Source of the DNA: Diploptera punctata
Lineage: Eukaryota; Arthropoda; Insecta; Blattodea; Blaberidae
Length of the DNA stretch: 64,000 bases
Direction: 5' to 3'
NCBI GenBank assembly: GCA_030220185.1
Contig: JASPKZ010003844.1
Coordinates: 5,363,501 to 5,427,500, forward strand
The translations under genes and the position numbers were made by a program. How positions within the stretch are numbered: the stretch's first letter is position 1; each line of letters opens with the position of its first letter. The notes below the pieces were generated by a model. That model saw only the letters and a list, made by a program, of their open reading frames with translations. It was not told the origin of the DNA and did not search any database. This document shows, piece after piece, positions 21,128 to 31,506 of this stretch.

Positions 21128-22221
21128 TAAGTAATGTCACGAGTGTTTTCCAAATTATCATAAGTAATGCCACGAGTGATTTCCAAATTATCGATAAATT
21201 CACGACTCACGAAGTGAGGAGTGAATTTATCTAGAGAATTTGGAAATCAAGAGTGGCATTTGTTAGGACTATTTAACGAATAAAATTAAGCTCTTTACTC
21301 ACAAATCATTATTTAACTATAGTTATTTTAAAATATTTATATAGGGGCACGCCGTAGCGTAGTGGTTAAGGCACTGAGCTACAAGCCGGAGGGTCGAGGG
21401 TTCAAGTCCCGTTGGGGTCAGGATTTTTAAACTGACCCAAACCCTCTGGCGGCACTACGGCCCTGGGGTCGACTCAGCCTCTAACTGAAATGAGTACCAG
21501 ACGCTTGTTCTGGGGTAAAGGCGGCCGTCACGCAGGGCTGACAACCCGGCTGACATAAAGTGCCGATTGTCTAGAAAAAGTGGGAGCCTTAACCTCCTAC
21601 TACCCCAAGGGCCTCCTGAGGCCTGTTGTGGGATCACTTTACCTTTAAATATTTATATATTTAATGTAAACGGCGATGTTTGAAAACAAATGAGAAACGA
21701 TAGGTACGCTTCTAGTGCTTCTTTTGTTTATCACTGCAACCAGATCATACTATTTATTGCCAAAGGAACGCAATATTGTAAGAATGCTCTCTAGTGGAGA
21801 AAAAATGAAACAGATCAAACTGTATATTAATTCATTTCTGATGTCGTATGATGTAAATATGACAATTATATTTTTTCTGGATTATTACCTGGGAAAAAAT
21901 ACATTTAAGAAAGTGCAAACAGTGGTTTCTTTTTTTGGTGGTATAATAAATTACTACAAATGTTTTTATATTAACTGCAAGCGCTATGTGTTGACATCTA
22001 TGCACTATATATACAATCTGGTAGCCGTATTTCTTATAGGCTCAGTCACTGAAAAATAATGGTCAGACCTGTTCAGAATATTAAAAAGGAGGAGCTTTGT
22101 TTAATATGGTAAATATAACACTGATAAATATTTGTGAAACACGACTCTGATTGGTTGTAAAACAGAAATCATTGAAACGTGATTGGGTCATTGACTCCCA
22201 TTTGGGGTATGAGTTAAATAG
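21128..22221 (+). repeat. Unclassified hairpin repeat, copy 2, carrying a SINE-B
   Basis: Homologous to 5289-5907. The 5' unit is partly duplicated (TAAGTAATGTCACGAGTG, then TAAGTAATGCCACGAGTG). It forms a long imperfect hairpin in which AATGCCACGAGTGATTTCCA (21164 on) pairs with TGGAAATCAAGAGTGGCATT, with AAATTCAC/GTGAATTT inside. SINE-B interrupts it at 21344-21646. Downstream it diverges from copy 1 at about 21800-22050, where a different AT-rich segment replaces part of the body. It rejoins at GGTCAGACCTGTTCAGAATA and ends GAGTTAAATAG, where copy 3 begins. Confidence 0.7.
21331..21659 (+). mobile_element. SINE-B with perfect 13-bp target duplication
   Basis: The body (21344-21646) is nearly identical to the copy at 13.3 kb, including box A CGTAGCGTAGTGGTTAAGG and box B GAGGGTTCAAGTCCCG. 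AAATATTTATATA is duplicated at 21331-21343 and 21647-21659. The duplicated target is present once at the same place in repeat copies 1 and 3, so this is an independently confirmed insertion into an older repeat. Confidence 0.95.
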
Positions 22222-22775
22222 TCTAGATAAATTCACTCGTGGCATTTGTTAGGACTATTCAACGAATAAAATTAAGCTGTTTACTCACAAATCATTGTTT
22301 AACTATAGTAATTTTAAAATATTTATATATGTCATGTAAACGGCGATGTTTGAAAACAAATAAAAAATGCGAGGTTATGTTCATTCACTGCAGCATGATC
22401 ATATTATTTATTGCCAAATAAGATCGCAATATTGTAAGAGTGCACCCAAGTGGAGAAATAATGAAACACATCAAACTATATATCATACTCAACATTACGG
22501 GTTATTCATTAATTTTTTTAGTAAACAACTCAGTAAAATCAAGGAATCTTTTCATTATTTGCTATATTCAATGTATTTGTTGGAGAAAAATAATGATTTG
22601 ACCTGTTCAGAACATTAAAAAGGAGGAGCTTTCTTTACTTTCTTTATCACAAAAGCTGGAGCTGATAAAGAGAAATCGATAAAGAGCGAGGTGAAACACG
22701 ACTGTCATTGGTTGTAAATCAAAAATAATTGTAACGTGATTGGCCATTGACTCCCATTTGGGGCAGGAGTTAAAT
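22222..22775 (+). repeat. Unclassified hairpin repeat, copy 3
   Basis: Directly abuts copy 2. Starts inside the hairpin (GATAAATTCACTCGTGGCAT) and lacks the left hairpin arm. The rest follows copy 1 closely: GTAAACGGCGATGTT, GATCGCAATATTGTAA, CATCAAACTATATAT, GACCTGTTCAGAA, CGAGGTGAAACACGACTGTC, GAGTTAAATAG. Confidence 0.75.
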
Positions 22776-22884
22776 AGTGATACTAAAATATTATATTTGA
22801 ATGCGTAACATGATCCTCTACTTTAAAAGATGATCAAATATTATGATTATTCTATATGAACACACAGATTATTGGATAAAACTA

Positions 22885-23195
22885 CACAAGTGTGAGCTAC
22901 ATGATTTTTATATAAAAAACCAGATTTAATAATAATAGTTAAATTTCGTAGAATGAGATGGGCAGGGCATGTGACACGAATGGGAATTAAAAGAAGGGCA
23001 TGTAAATTCTTGCAGGAAAACAAGAGGGAAAGCGGTAAGTAGGCAGACCAATAATAAGATAGAAGAATATAATTTAATCATGATTCGAGGGAGGTGAATT
23101 ATGCAGGAAATGATTGGAAAATATTAATTCAGGATAGGGGAAAATTTATGTCCGCGGGGCCATGAAACTCCGGGTTCTGTGGTGACAGAGAGTTA
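22885..23195 (+). pseudogene. GTTA-LINE RT tail, degenerate
   Basis: Remnants FRRMRWAGHVTRMGIKRR, then RRPIIR-like, HDSREVNYAGNDWKIL and a final PRGHETPGSV-like end. They match the tail of the 18.2-kb copy, with many indels. It ends ACAGAGAGTTACTTAA, a decayed GTTA-type tail. Confidence 0.65.
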
Positions 23196-23374
23196 CTTAA
23201 ATATTATTTACTTTGTTTAAAACAAGAATAGTCCTCAATGAATAGCGAGTTCTACCTCATTTTCTTATACTTTAACTATGCCTGATAATTTCTAGTTAGA
23301 GTAGATTCTATACTACGAGTGTCAACTGAAACTGTGAATTTCTACAAAGATAAATAACACATTTAAACCGAAGT

Positions 23375-23720
23375 CAATATTAAAGAAAACCAATATCAAA
23401 TTATACAAAACTCTATCTCTTCCTGCTCTGCTATACAGTTAGGAATCTTATAACATTAAAGCAATATTAGCCTCTAGAGTAAGATCAGCAACAATTTTTA
23501 ATGAGAAGAAACAGCTGATTACAAATGATCAGACTACAACACTATTTAAGAAATAGCAGAACTTAAAATAACTCCAATATTGACAATAAAATAATTAAGT
23601 GAACAAAATGTCAATGAACTGGTCAAATATTCTAAAAAAATTAAAAACCGATAGAAAAAAGTCGAGGATATCCCATGAAGAAACTACTTGACGTCTAGAA
23701 CAAGAAGAAAAATAAGATGA
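23375..23720 (+). pseudogene. Decayed LINE RT tail
   Basis: KTNIKLYKTLSLPALLYS is the 'LYk.LaLPaLLYg.E' block. Later phrases (AILASRVRSATIF, NWSNILKKLKTDR) correspond loosely to the following tail. Frequent stops. Confidence 0.5.
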
Positions 23721-24194
23721 TAAAGGAGTTTATTTTCTCCATGGATGAAATGCAACCAACAATATTATTAGATACCAATATGTTACTCCATCCGAATATG
23801 GTAAAAATCTAATGAAATAAAACGCTAAAATGTTTTTAGGGTAAATGAAATAATCCTTTAAGAAGTTTGTATATGTAATACATTTGTACTTCAATAAACA
23901 GCTTTTCCGTGGATCAATCAAGATATGTTATTGAACATTATGTTAGAGAATTTGCAAGGAAACGCTTTAAAAATATATAAACTCAGAAAAAATTTAAAGG
24001 AAAGAATTAATAATATCATAAAATACAAACTTACACATTTGTAATTAGGATTAGGATTTTTATAACCTAAAAATCACGAAAATATGCACATAAAAATATG
24101 TAGTTATGACCTAAAATTTACAGAATATGAACTTTAATACAAACATATGATCTAACAACATTACAATTACAATAATTACATTCTTAAAATAAAA
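23721..24194. other. AT-rich intergenic, nothing recognised
   Basis: No usable frame or repeat match. It contains the phrase ACCTAAAAATCACGAAAATA, and ACCTAAAATTTACAGAATAT nearby, possibly an old short tandem. Confidence 0.4.
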
Positions 24195-24223
24195 GGAGTA
24201 CTATTATTCTACCAGTTATAATA

Positions 24224-25752
24224 CACTGCTCAAAACAATTAGAGGAACACTTGTAATAAATTGAATAAGTAATTGTTTTTTAAAGCTGTGATGCTGAAAG
24301 TTGGACAATATGTAAATTGAATGATTAATTTTATCATTGGATACAAATTTTAAAGATCCATGGCCAAAATACAGAAAAATTACCTCAAATAACAAATATA
24401 GAGAATTTTTTTTTATTTTCGAAGGCACTGGCCACTTCTAATTGGTAAGCTTCCTGATGTTGCTATACAGACGAATGTTGATTATTGCCTTGTTTATTGA
24501 AGTCACTGACAAAATGAGGCATTTAAATGAGTTTGAAGTGTATCATGCTCTACATATTTTACGACAAGGCCAATCTCTGCGACAAGTGGCTAGAGAGCTT
24601 GGGGTTTCTCCTTCCGTGGTGTCCAGGTTACGCAACAGGCACAGAGAGACAGGTCAGTATTGTAGAAGACGTGGCCAGGGCCGTAAATTTAAAACAAGCC
24701 CCCAGGATGATAGATACGTTGTTCTTTCTGCTCTTCGACAGCGTACAAAAACTGCAAAAGACCTGCAGAATGACCTTCATATGGCTTCCGGAATCCGGGT
24801 ATCAGACCAAACCATTAGGAACAGATTAAGGAAAGAGAATATTCGTCCAAAATGGCCCGTTAAAAACCACGCTTAACAAATGGGCATAAGGCAGCAAGAC
24901 GTACGTATGCTGAAAACCATGGTGATTGGAACCTGAACCAGTGGGAGTCTGTGCTCTTCTCGGACGAATCCAGGTATCGTCTTACACGTTGTGATGGTCG
25001 ATTGAGGGTGTGGGGACGGCCAGGAGAAAGATTTTCTGCAGAGGCTGTACAGGAAATTGATAGATTCGGAGGAGGTTCCATAATGGTGTGGGCCGGAGTT
25101 ATGTACCGTACGGACCTTGTACTTGTTCCCCAGCGACTGAATGCTGTCCGGTATATCGAGCACGTTCTGGAAGAGCATGTAGTACCTGCTGCCATTGGAG
25201 TATGCCCTGGATTTCTGTTTATGCAGGAAAATGCCAGGGCACATTCTGCGGCTGTCACCAGGGATTTCCTGAGGAGGAATGAAATTGAGGTAATGGAGTG
25301 GCCAGCTGTCAGCCCAGACCTCAACCCTATTGAACACTTGTGGGATCTTCTAGACAGGAAGGTCAGGAACCGACATCAAGCTCCACAAACTCTGCAGCAA
25401 CTTGGAGATGCTCTGAAGGAGGAATGTTAGAATATCCCGCAAGAGGAAATCCAGAATCTTATTGGGAGCATGCCACGAAGGTGCCAAACTGTCATCGAAT
25501 GTCGTGGAGGCCATACACGATACTAACTCTATATAACTTTGAAAAATAAGCACAAGATTCAATTGCTTACATAGCGGAATTATTTGAAAAGTTAATTGTC
25601 AGCGTTATTCATTTGTTTTTACTGACATGAGCAATAAATAAATAAATAAATAACCACAAATAAAGTACTTTATTAATTTCATGTTTGTACCTTTATCCAA
25701 TGAAAAAATATTTGCATATTTCATAGTGTTCCTCTAATTGTTTTGAGCAGTG
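24224..25752 (+). mobile_element. Tc1-type DNA transposon, 1529 bp, TA target duplication
   Basis: Perfect 28-bp terminal inverted repeats lie at 24224-24251 and 25725-25752, starting CACTGCTCAAAACAATTAGA. A TA dinucleotide sits immediately outside each end (24222-24223 and 25753-25754). Inside is a disabled transposase of the Tc1 DD34E group. Intact termini with a broken gene suggest a copy that could at most be moved in trans by a related transposase. The host site is the GTTA-LINE at 24195-26215. Confidence 0.97.
24511..25526 (+). pseudogene. Tc1-type transposase, frameshifted
   Basis: Cut-and-paste transposase of the Tc1/mariner superfamily. The chosen start is the ATG at 24511 (MRHLNEFEVYHAL), ahead of the first helix-turn-helix; the longer open frame from 24442 adds residues not expected in the family. 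The N-terminus shows paired HTH motifs (LRQVARELGVSPSVVSRLRN and RVSDQTIRNRLRKENI). The catalytic region follows in another frame from about 24870: FSDESRYRL (first Asp), then FMQENARAHSA, then SPDLNPIEHLW (Glu). In the family the second motif normally has Asp (Q-D-N), and here it is Glu. Spacing to the last Glu is 34 residues. Frameshifts occur near 24860 and near 25430; the expected C-terminus (GSMPRRCQTVIECRGGHTRY) is in a third frame and ends at 25526. Length is near the family's ~340 residues. Confidence 0.93.
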
Positions 25753-26369
25753 TATATGGGTGCGAAACATGGACTCTTACTTTAAGGGAGGAAAGGAGAT
25801 TACAGGTATTTGAGAATAAAGTACTTAGGAAAATTTTTGGACCAAAGAGAGATGAACAGACAGGTGAATGGAGAAGACTACATAATAATGAACTACATCG
25901 TCTTTATGGGAAGCCGGGTATAATAAGAACAGTTAAGTCTCGTAGACTGCGATGGGCATAATATGTTGCACGTATGGGAAATGAAAGACTTGCATGGAAG
26001 CTTCTTGTAGGAAAGCCAGAGGGAAAACTCCCAGTTGATAGACCGAGAATGAAGTGGGAGAATAACATTAACTATGATTTGAGGGAAGTAGATTACACAG
26101 GAGATGATTGGAAAGCATTAGCTCAGGATAGGGATGTATGGAGAGCTTATGTCCGCGCGGCCATGAACCTACGGGTTCGTTAGTGCCAGTGAGTAAGTAA
26201 GTAAGTAAGTAAATCAGTTTATGACAGTCAATTATTTAGGAATAAAATCCATATAAGAAAGAAGCAAAAGCATATAATTTGACGTTATATATATCGGCTT
26301 GGCAAATGATAGTATTATTCCATCAGTCGAAAAAACTTTTTCACTATATTGAGTCACAAATGTTTACGG

Positions 26370-26475
26370 CTGAGAAAAGTCCCGAAAAAAACCACCAAAG
26401 AAATGTGTCCAGATCGGAGATCGAATCCGAGCCCGCTGAGTCTTGGGACATTACCCTAGTCATAGCGGTGGACTT
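26370..26475 (-). mobile_element. Degenerate SINE-A head
   Basis: Plus-strand GAGAAAAGTCCCGAAAAAAAC, CAGATCGGAGATCGAATCCG (box B complement), AGCCCGCTGAGTC and CATAGCGGTGGAC follow the minus-strand order of the SINE-A centre and head. The tail is missing. Confidence 0.65.
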
Positions 26476-27025
26476 TATCGTTTTCACTATCTGTATTCTG
26501 TAAGATAAATGAGAGGCTTACTTATTATAATTCTGTAAACAACAGAAGATCGCTATTATTTGTTTCACATGTTACATTCGGGTGGCGAGGAAGGAGTTGG
26601 ATTTTATTTTAATTTTATTTATTTATTGCTGGTATGCACTGGTAGCCTACTGTGTATAGAGACGTTAGTTCCAGCTCGCCACTGTCTCATCGCTTGAACG
26701 CACAGTGACTCGGCTTCATGCTCATATTTTCATTTTATATAATTGTTAAGATTGGTGGCAGCACTGGATAAACACTCAGATTTAATAAAAATCTACTACA
26801 TCATAAATGACAAACAGCATAAAATTACAGTCTTAATTTGTTTCGTAAAAATGTAATTTATTTTTACTTGATATGCTAATTCACATGACAAAAATATAAT
26901 TACAGCTCTTGGAATCAGTTTTGGATTCACATAAAAAAAAAAATTGGAACCAAATAATAACTATTTGTTTTAAAATTCATATTAATTTTCGCTCAAAAAA
27001 GTTTATATTATTAATATCACACAGC
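26476..27025. other. Intergenic, nothing recognised
   Basis: AT-rich, with a GC-balanced stretch at about 26580-26720 that matches nothing else here. Confidence 0.45.
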
Positions 27026-27411
27026 AACAGCTCTTTATCGATGAACAGACAGGTGAATGGAGAAGACTACATAACAGTGATTTACATGGTCTTTATAGGA
27101 AGCCAGATATAATAAGAACAGTTAAGTCTCGTAGACTTCGATGGGTAGGACATGTGGCACGAATGAGGAGTGAAAGACATGCATGGAAGCTTCTTGTAGG
27201 AAAACCGAAGGGAAAACGTCCAGTTGGTAGATCAAGAATGAGGTAGGAGAATAACATTAACTATGATTTAGCTAAGTAGATTATACAAGAGATGATTGAA
27301 AAACATTAGCTCAGGATATGGATGTATGGAGAGCTTATATCCGCGCGGCCATGAACCTATGGGTTCGATATTGTCAGTGAGTTAGTTAGAGTTAGTTAAC
27401 AGCTCTTTATC
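27026..27411 (+). mobile_element. GTTA-LINE, 5'-truncated copy with 14-bp target duplication
   Basis: Body 27040-27397 (358 bp) begins GATGAACAGACAGGTGAATGG and encodes DEQTGEWRRLHNSDLHGLYR, KSRRLRWVGHVARMRSERH and KLLVGKPKGKRPVGRSRMR, then an in-frame TAG at about 27244. The end is MNLWVRYCQ-like with tail GTGAGTTAGTTAGAGTTAGTT. AACAGCTCTTTATC is duplicated exactly at 27026-27039 and 27398-27411. This is the cleanest definition of the family's 3' end and shows target-primed insertion. Confidence 0.93.
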
Positions 27412-28099
27412 AGATGTTGCATAAAATTAATATCTATCCTGTGTTAAATGACCTAAATGCTGCCAAAATTTGGAACTTCAATTGTCATTGTAGAGACCCA
27501 AGGGAACAAGTATCATTATCTATTGGACCGTGGTTAAAAAGTAACATAACGGAGATTCAGCTAATCTGTTCCTCTATTAAAATAAATGACTATGTTTTAC
27601 CACACAAGCAATATCTGTGCCTGATTCAGCTAATGTGGTCAAGATGTGGAAAACAAATGAAACTGCATTATTCCTAACTACAAATAATGTGGGTTCGCCT
27701 ACCAGAACCACGCTTGGAGTAGAAAGGGGTGATACACACCATTAAATGTCAAAATTGCCAATGCAAAAAGCATATTCTAGCTTGAGATAACCCTGTCTTA
27801 TAAATCAAACGGTGTATGTTTTGCCCTTTCAGCATTAAATGCAATTCCACCCCTTTTTCGGGAAGCTATTCTCTACCCGTGTATTGATCCTCAGGAAACA
27901 GAAAGCGATGTATGGCACATCCATACTCCATCGTCTTGTCGGAAACACATTGACAATAAATTATGGTATATAGACCTATTGGACTGCACTGATGGCGAGA
28001 TGTGTTAGGTATCCGACAGTGAGAAAGTATCATACGAAGCAACTTTCCGGCGGTAGAATTAAGGGGTTCAGTGGAAAAGAGGCGCAAGCCAACAAAGTT
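27412..28099. other. Intergenic, nothing recognised
   Basis: An 87-codon plus-strand frame (27414-27677) and a 73-codon minus-strand frame (27866-28087) have no family resemblance. Confidence 0.45.
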
Positions 28100-28408
28100 T
28101 TTTTGTTCTTTTTAGGATTAATGTTCAAACTTCAACTGTAGATTTCTTTAAAAAAACAAACAAAATAATATGGCCATGTAAAGGAAAGACAGAAATCAGA
28201 TTCCAAAGAAGAATACTAGAATGGATGCCACTTGGTAGAAGAAGAAGAAGAGGACGGCCAAAAATAACGTGGATTGATGGTGTTTCGATCAGCATGAGGG
28301 AAAAAGGAATGGCAATGGAGACTGAAATGTCAGAGAGATGTGGAGGAGAATGACAGTAGATAATTGGGTGCAGGAAGATATTGTGAACATTGTGAAACCT
28401 GCTAAATA
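28100..28408 (+). pseudogene. H-LINE RT tail, 3' end
   Basis: Encodes EIRFQRRILEWMPLGRRRRG, RPKITWIDGVSISMREKGM and, after a frameshift, WRRMTVDNWVQEDIVNIVK ending PAK and a stop. The tail is CTGCTAAATAAA. The copy at 55.7-56.4 kb shares GAATGGGTGCCACTTGGTAG-like, AAAATAACGTGGATTGATG and GACAGTTGATTAACTGGGCG. These two define the family here. Confidence 0.7.
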
Positions 28409-28409
28409 A

Positions 28410-28712
28410 AGTGATCAGCGTTTCTGACTACTGTTTATGAGGTCTCGGTTTCGATTCCCGGTCAAACCATAGGGATTTTTCCTTAAAGGGAATTATTCTT
28501 GAGGTTGCTCATGGTCCGGAATTTAGGTTAAGTTTAGGTTAAGAACTCTCCTGGCGCTTCACTATCATTTATCTATCACCTATCATATCATCGGGGTAAC
28601 GTAACTCCGCCTTCTAGGCGCTCCAACTTCAGAAGTGGGTTGCAATTAAGCCAATGCCAGCAGAGAACACCAGAAATGTTGAAATGACAACCAGGGGCAT
28701 TGGATAAAAAAT
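28410..28712 (+). mobile_element. SINE with an unrelated head and the SINE-A2 tail
   Basis: The head (GATCAGCGTTTCTGACTACT, box-B-like CGGTTTCGATTCCCGG) is not that of SINE-A. From about 28515 the sequence follows the SINE-A2 tail: TTAGGTTAAGTTTAGGTTAA, GAACTCTCCTGGCGCTTCAC, TATCATCGGGGTAACGTAAC, TAGGCGCTCCAACTTCAGAA, GCCAATGCCAGCAGAGAAC, GGGGCATTGGATAAAAAA. It is placed directly after the H-LINE stop. Confidence 0.75.
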
Positions 28713-29529
28713 AAAATACATATGAGTTACAAGGCATTGGCTGTTTCCCTAATACAAAAAATCAGAAAATCACTTGAGAGGTGAAATTTTTTTTTAACAA
28801 GGCTTCTCAATTAGAAGTTCACTCACTCATTATTAGGAACAGCATTTTTATATTCTAAAAGTTAACACTTTAACGAAGATAGTAGGCCTATAACGTGTTA
28901 TTTCTTTCCTAATGTAAAAATAACGTTTGTAATGTCAAGTAACATTGCTAGATCCCACAATAAACAGCGTGAAACTTTTTAATGTTGATTTTATAAAACT
29001 TAATGCAAAGTATTTGCAATCAGTAGAAGATAAACATTTTACTACTTATTGTACTATTATTATAATCTTGCTGTAATTTTTAGCCGTTCCCTACTTATTA
29101 TCATAATCAATCGATATTATAGCCATCTCTCCTTGTATGTCGTAATGGGACAATGAAGAGTTCATGACAGTATCTTCACAAGATTCAAATTGAGACGACC
29201 ACATAAAATCCGATCTTATTACTCTGACATGCAATTAATCTGAATGTATTATATTTATTCATTTTAATAGCTTTTTATTCGTATGCACTGCACTTCAACG
29301 CCTAAGGTCGCGTAAATAATGTGTTGTTGTTTTTATAGATCCTGTATTTTTATTGTACTGTTTGTCAAGTGCTTTCTGCAGAAAATTAATTTTAATGATT
29401 TTAAAATTACGAATACGAAGAAATGAGCGATGTTAATTAAATTACAATCCAGTATTTACCTTGACGACTGACGAATAAATAAATAAATAAAGCTTCTAGG
29501 TTTTATAGATTGGTTGCATGCGATGTTTG
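28713..29529. other. AT-rich intergenic, nothing recognised
   Basis: No frame of interest. A short AATA run lies at 29474-29491. Confidence 0.5.
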
Positions 29530-29881
29530 AAACCGAAAGCTAATCATCATCATCATAGTACATTCACGAATTTAGGCCATTTGTTGACCTGTTTCAGCCT
29601 CAAGAGAAACACCATCCAGAAGTCTTTTGAGTGGACGTCCTGGTCTTCTTCTTCCTGCAGGTTGATATCTTAACATTAGTTTGGGTATTCTGTGATCTTC
29701 CATTCGATGAACATGTTGTATCCATCTTGACTTATAATCAGAAATTTTGTTTTCTAAAGATTCCATGTGTAATTCTTCTAAGATGTCTTCATTTTTTTGT
29801 GATCTAGTAGTGTGTATCCTGCAGTCCTCCGAAGATATCTCATTTCAGCAGATCTAAGTCTCTGTATAAACCGAAAGCTAA
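29530..29881 (-). mobile_element. GAT-LINE, 5'-truncated copy with 14-bp target duplication
   Basis: Body 29544-29867 (minus). It encodes LRSAEMRYLRRTAGYTLLD, then after a one-base loss in an A run, MESLENKISDYKSRWIQHVH and RRRPGRPLKRLLDGVSLEAE, then a stop. The conserved 3' end (minus-strand GAGGCTGAAACAGGTCAACA) is followed by a GAT tail at 29544-29556. AAACCGAAAGCTAA is duplicated exactly at 29530-29543 and 29868-29881, proving insertion by target-primed reverse transcription. Confidence 0.93.
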
Positions 29882-30177
29882 CAAATATAAACCTCAAACA
29901 TTTTCCCCTTCGGCAATGATTGCGATAGCCTGATATAAAAAAATTGAAACTTGGAAATATCACAGGAACACTTCGTTTTAAATCAATAATAAAATTACCA
30001 TTAATCTAAAAACCTATATATTTTCCTAAAGTCCAAAAACCCGACTGTACAGAGATGTTTGCCTTAATAAAAATATGACGTATCTGCCAAAACCAGAATT
30101 ATGGCAACGGGCATCAGGGTTTGAATCAGAGACCTCCAAAATACGAATCCCAAACACCATCATCTGAGTTAATTATC

Positions 30178-31230
30178 AAACCCGTAGGTTCATTTCCGCG
30201 CGGACAAAAACTCTCCACACATCCCTGTACAATCTACTTACCTTAAATCATGGTTAATTTTATTCTCCCACATCATTCTTGGTCTACCAATTGAGCGTTT
30301 TCCTTCTGGTCTTTCTGCAATAACCTTTCATGCACCTCTTCCATTCCCCATTCGTGCCACATGTCTTGCCTATCGCAGTCTATATGAGAAAATTAACTAT
30401 TCTTATTATATCTGGTTTCCTATAAAGTTCTTGTAGCTCATTGTTATGTGGTCTTTTTCATTCGCCTCTTTGGTCCAAAGAAATGTTCTAATAACTTTAT
30501 TCTCAAATATTCATAATATTTGTTCCTCCCTTAAAGTAAGAATTCATGTTTAGCATACATATATTATAACAGCGAGAATAACAGTTTTATATATTTTCAG
30601 CGGGTTCGATCCCCGATCGGGACAGTTTCTCTGGGTGAGGTTTTTATCGGGGTTTTTCCTCACCTGTAAGACAAATGCCAGGAAAACTTTACGGCCCAAA
30701 CGGTCCCCGAAATCATATGGACATCGCAATCATCATCATTCATATTCATCTTAGGTTAAGCTTAGGATTAGGGACTCTCCTGGCGCACCATTATCGTCAT
30801 CAGCATCATCACCCATCGTATCATCGGGGCAACGTTACCCCGCCTTCAAGGCGCCCCAAACTCAGAAGTGGGTTACAAGCACGCCATACCAGGAGAGAAA
30901 CCAGGAATGTCGAAAGACAAACCTGGGGCATTAAAAAAAAAGTTCAGTTTAATGTTTTGTGAGAGAAAGTGGCACAAGAGTCTCTATAATGTAGCATGCA
31001 TTTCCAGAATTCAGCCTATGTTTAATTTGTTTGTACATCTCATTACTGTTTGTAATTATTGTTCCTAGGTATTTATATTCTGCCACTTCTTCAAAATTTC
31101 CCTCATTTTTCATAACTGTCCATCTCCATAATATAATTACTCAATTTTATATGTGTGGCCATAAGTTTAGTTTTATTGATGTTTACTTCCAGTCCCAATT
31201 TCTTTCGATCGATGTTTTAATGTTTAGATT
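30178..31230 (-). pseudogene. GTTA-LINE RT C-terminal half, interrupted by SINE-A2
   Basis: The minus-strand low end carries the family's C-terminus (complement of AACCCGTAGGTTCAT), and the frames match REEQ-, FGPKR-, HVARMG- and RPRM-type blocks with frameshifts. At 30600 a SINE-A2 begins, and the LINE resumes at about 30946 (plus-strand TTCAGTTTAATGTTTTGTGA). It continues upstream through the segment encoding KYLGTI- and EVNIN-type blocks to about 31230. Several stops and indels are present. Confidence 0.75.
30600..30945 (+). mobile_element. SINE-A2, 5'-truncated, inside a GTTA-LINE
   Basis: Starts within box B (CGGGTTCGATCCCCGATCGG), so the first ~50 bp of the head are missing. It carries the standard centre (GGTTTTTATCGGGGTTTTTC, CTCACCTGTAAGACAAATG) and the A2 tail (AGGGACTCTCCTGGCGCACC, CATCGGGGCAACGTTACCCC, AAACCTGGGGCATTAAAAAA). 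TTCAG occurs just before (30595-30599) and just after the poly-A, a possible short target duplication. Confidence 0.9.
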
Positions 31231-31506
31231 GCACTTTCATGAACGTGATTCATAGTAATTTTTTTTTCTGTTAAATACTCGTAGGAATGAGTGATGATGG
31301 GAATGAAGGAAGTAAAATGATCCCCCACACCGGACACTGAGTGACGCAGACAGATGCTAGCGCTTCCTGGTGTCGTTACGCTGCTGATGGTCCATTTGAA
31401 GCGCATCATTACCATAACATTGCCTTGTCATTCGTGCAAAAAAGACTCACGACACTTCAATAGCCAGAGTTACAGTTGAGCATCACCTGTGCTGTAAAGC
31501 AACTAA
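31231..31506. other. Intergenic, nothing recognised
   Basis: No frame or repeat match. Confidence 0.45.

Larger units (their letters stand above)
24195..26215 (+). pseudogene. GTTA-LINE RT tail split by a Tc1-type transposon
   Basis: The left piece ends ACTATTATTCTACCAGTTATAA at 24221 and the right piece resumes TATGGGTGCGAAACATGGAC at 25755. Together they give the family's 'TIILPVI(I)YGCETWTLT' block. The right piece encodes LREERRLQVFENKVLRKIFG, DEQTGEWRRLHNNELHRLYG, KSRRLRWA, then a stop at 25960-25962. It continues in frame as MGNERLAWKLLVGKPEGKLP and REVDYTGDDWKALAQDRDVW to AAMNLRVR and a stop. The tail is GTGAGTAAGTAAGTAAGTAA, so the repeat unit here is GTAA and not GTTA. Confidence 0.85.

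Noticed and set aside
21715..22059. 114-codon open frame with hydrophobic stretches
   Set aside because: Lies in a non-coding repeat copy. It is not conserved in the two other copies and has no recognised domain.
24951..25337. Two 154-codon minus-strand open frames
   Set aside because: They are antisense shadows of the Tc1-type transposase.
27414..27677. 87-codon frame after a GTTA-LINE insertion
   Set aside because: No recognised motif and no exon signals. It may be a decayed coding remnant but this cannot be supported.
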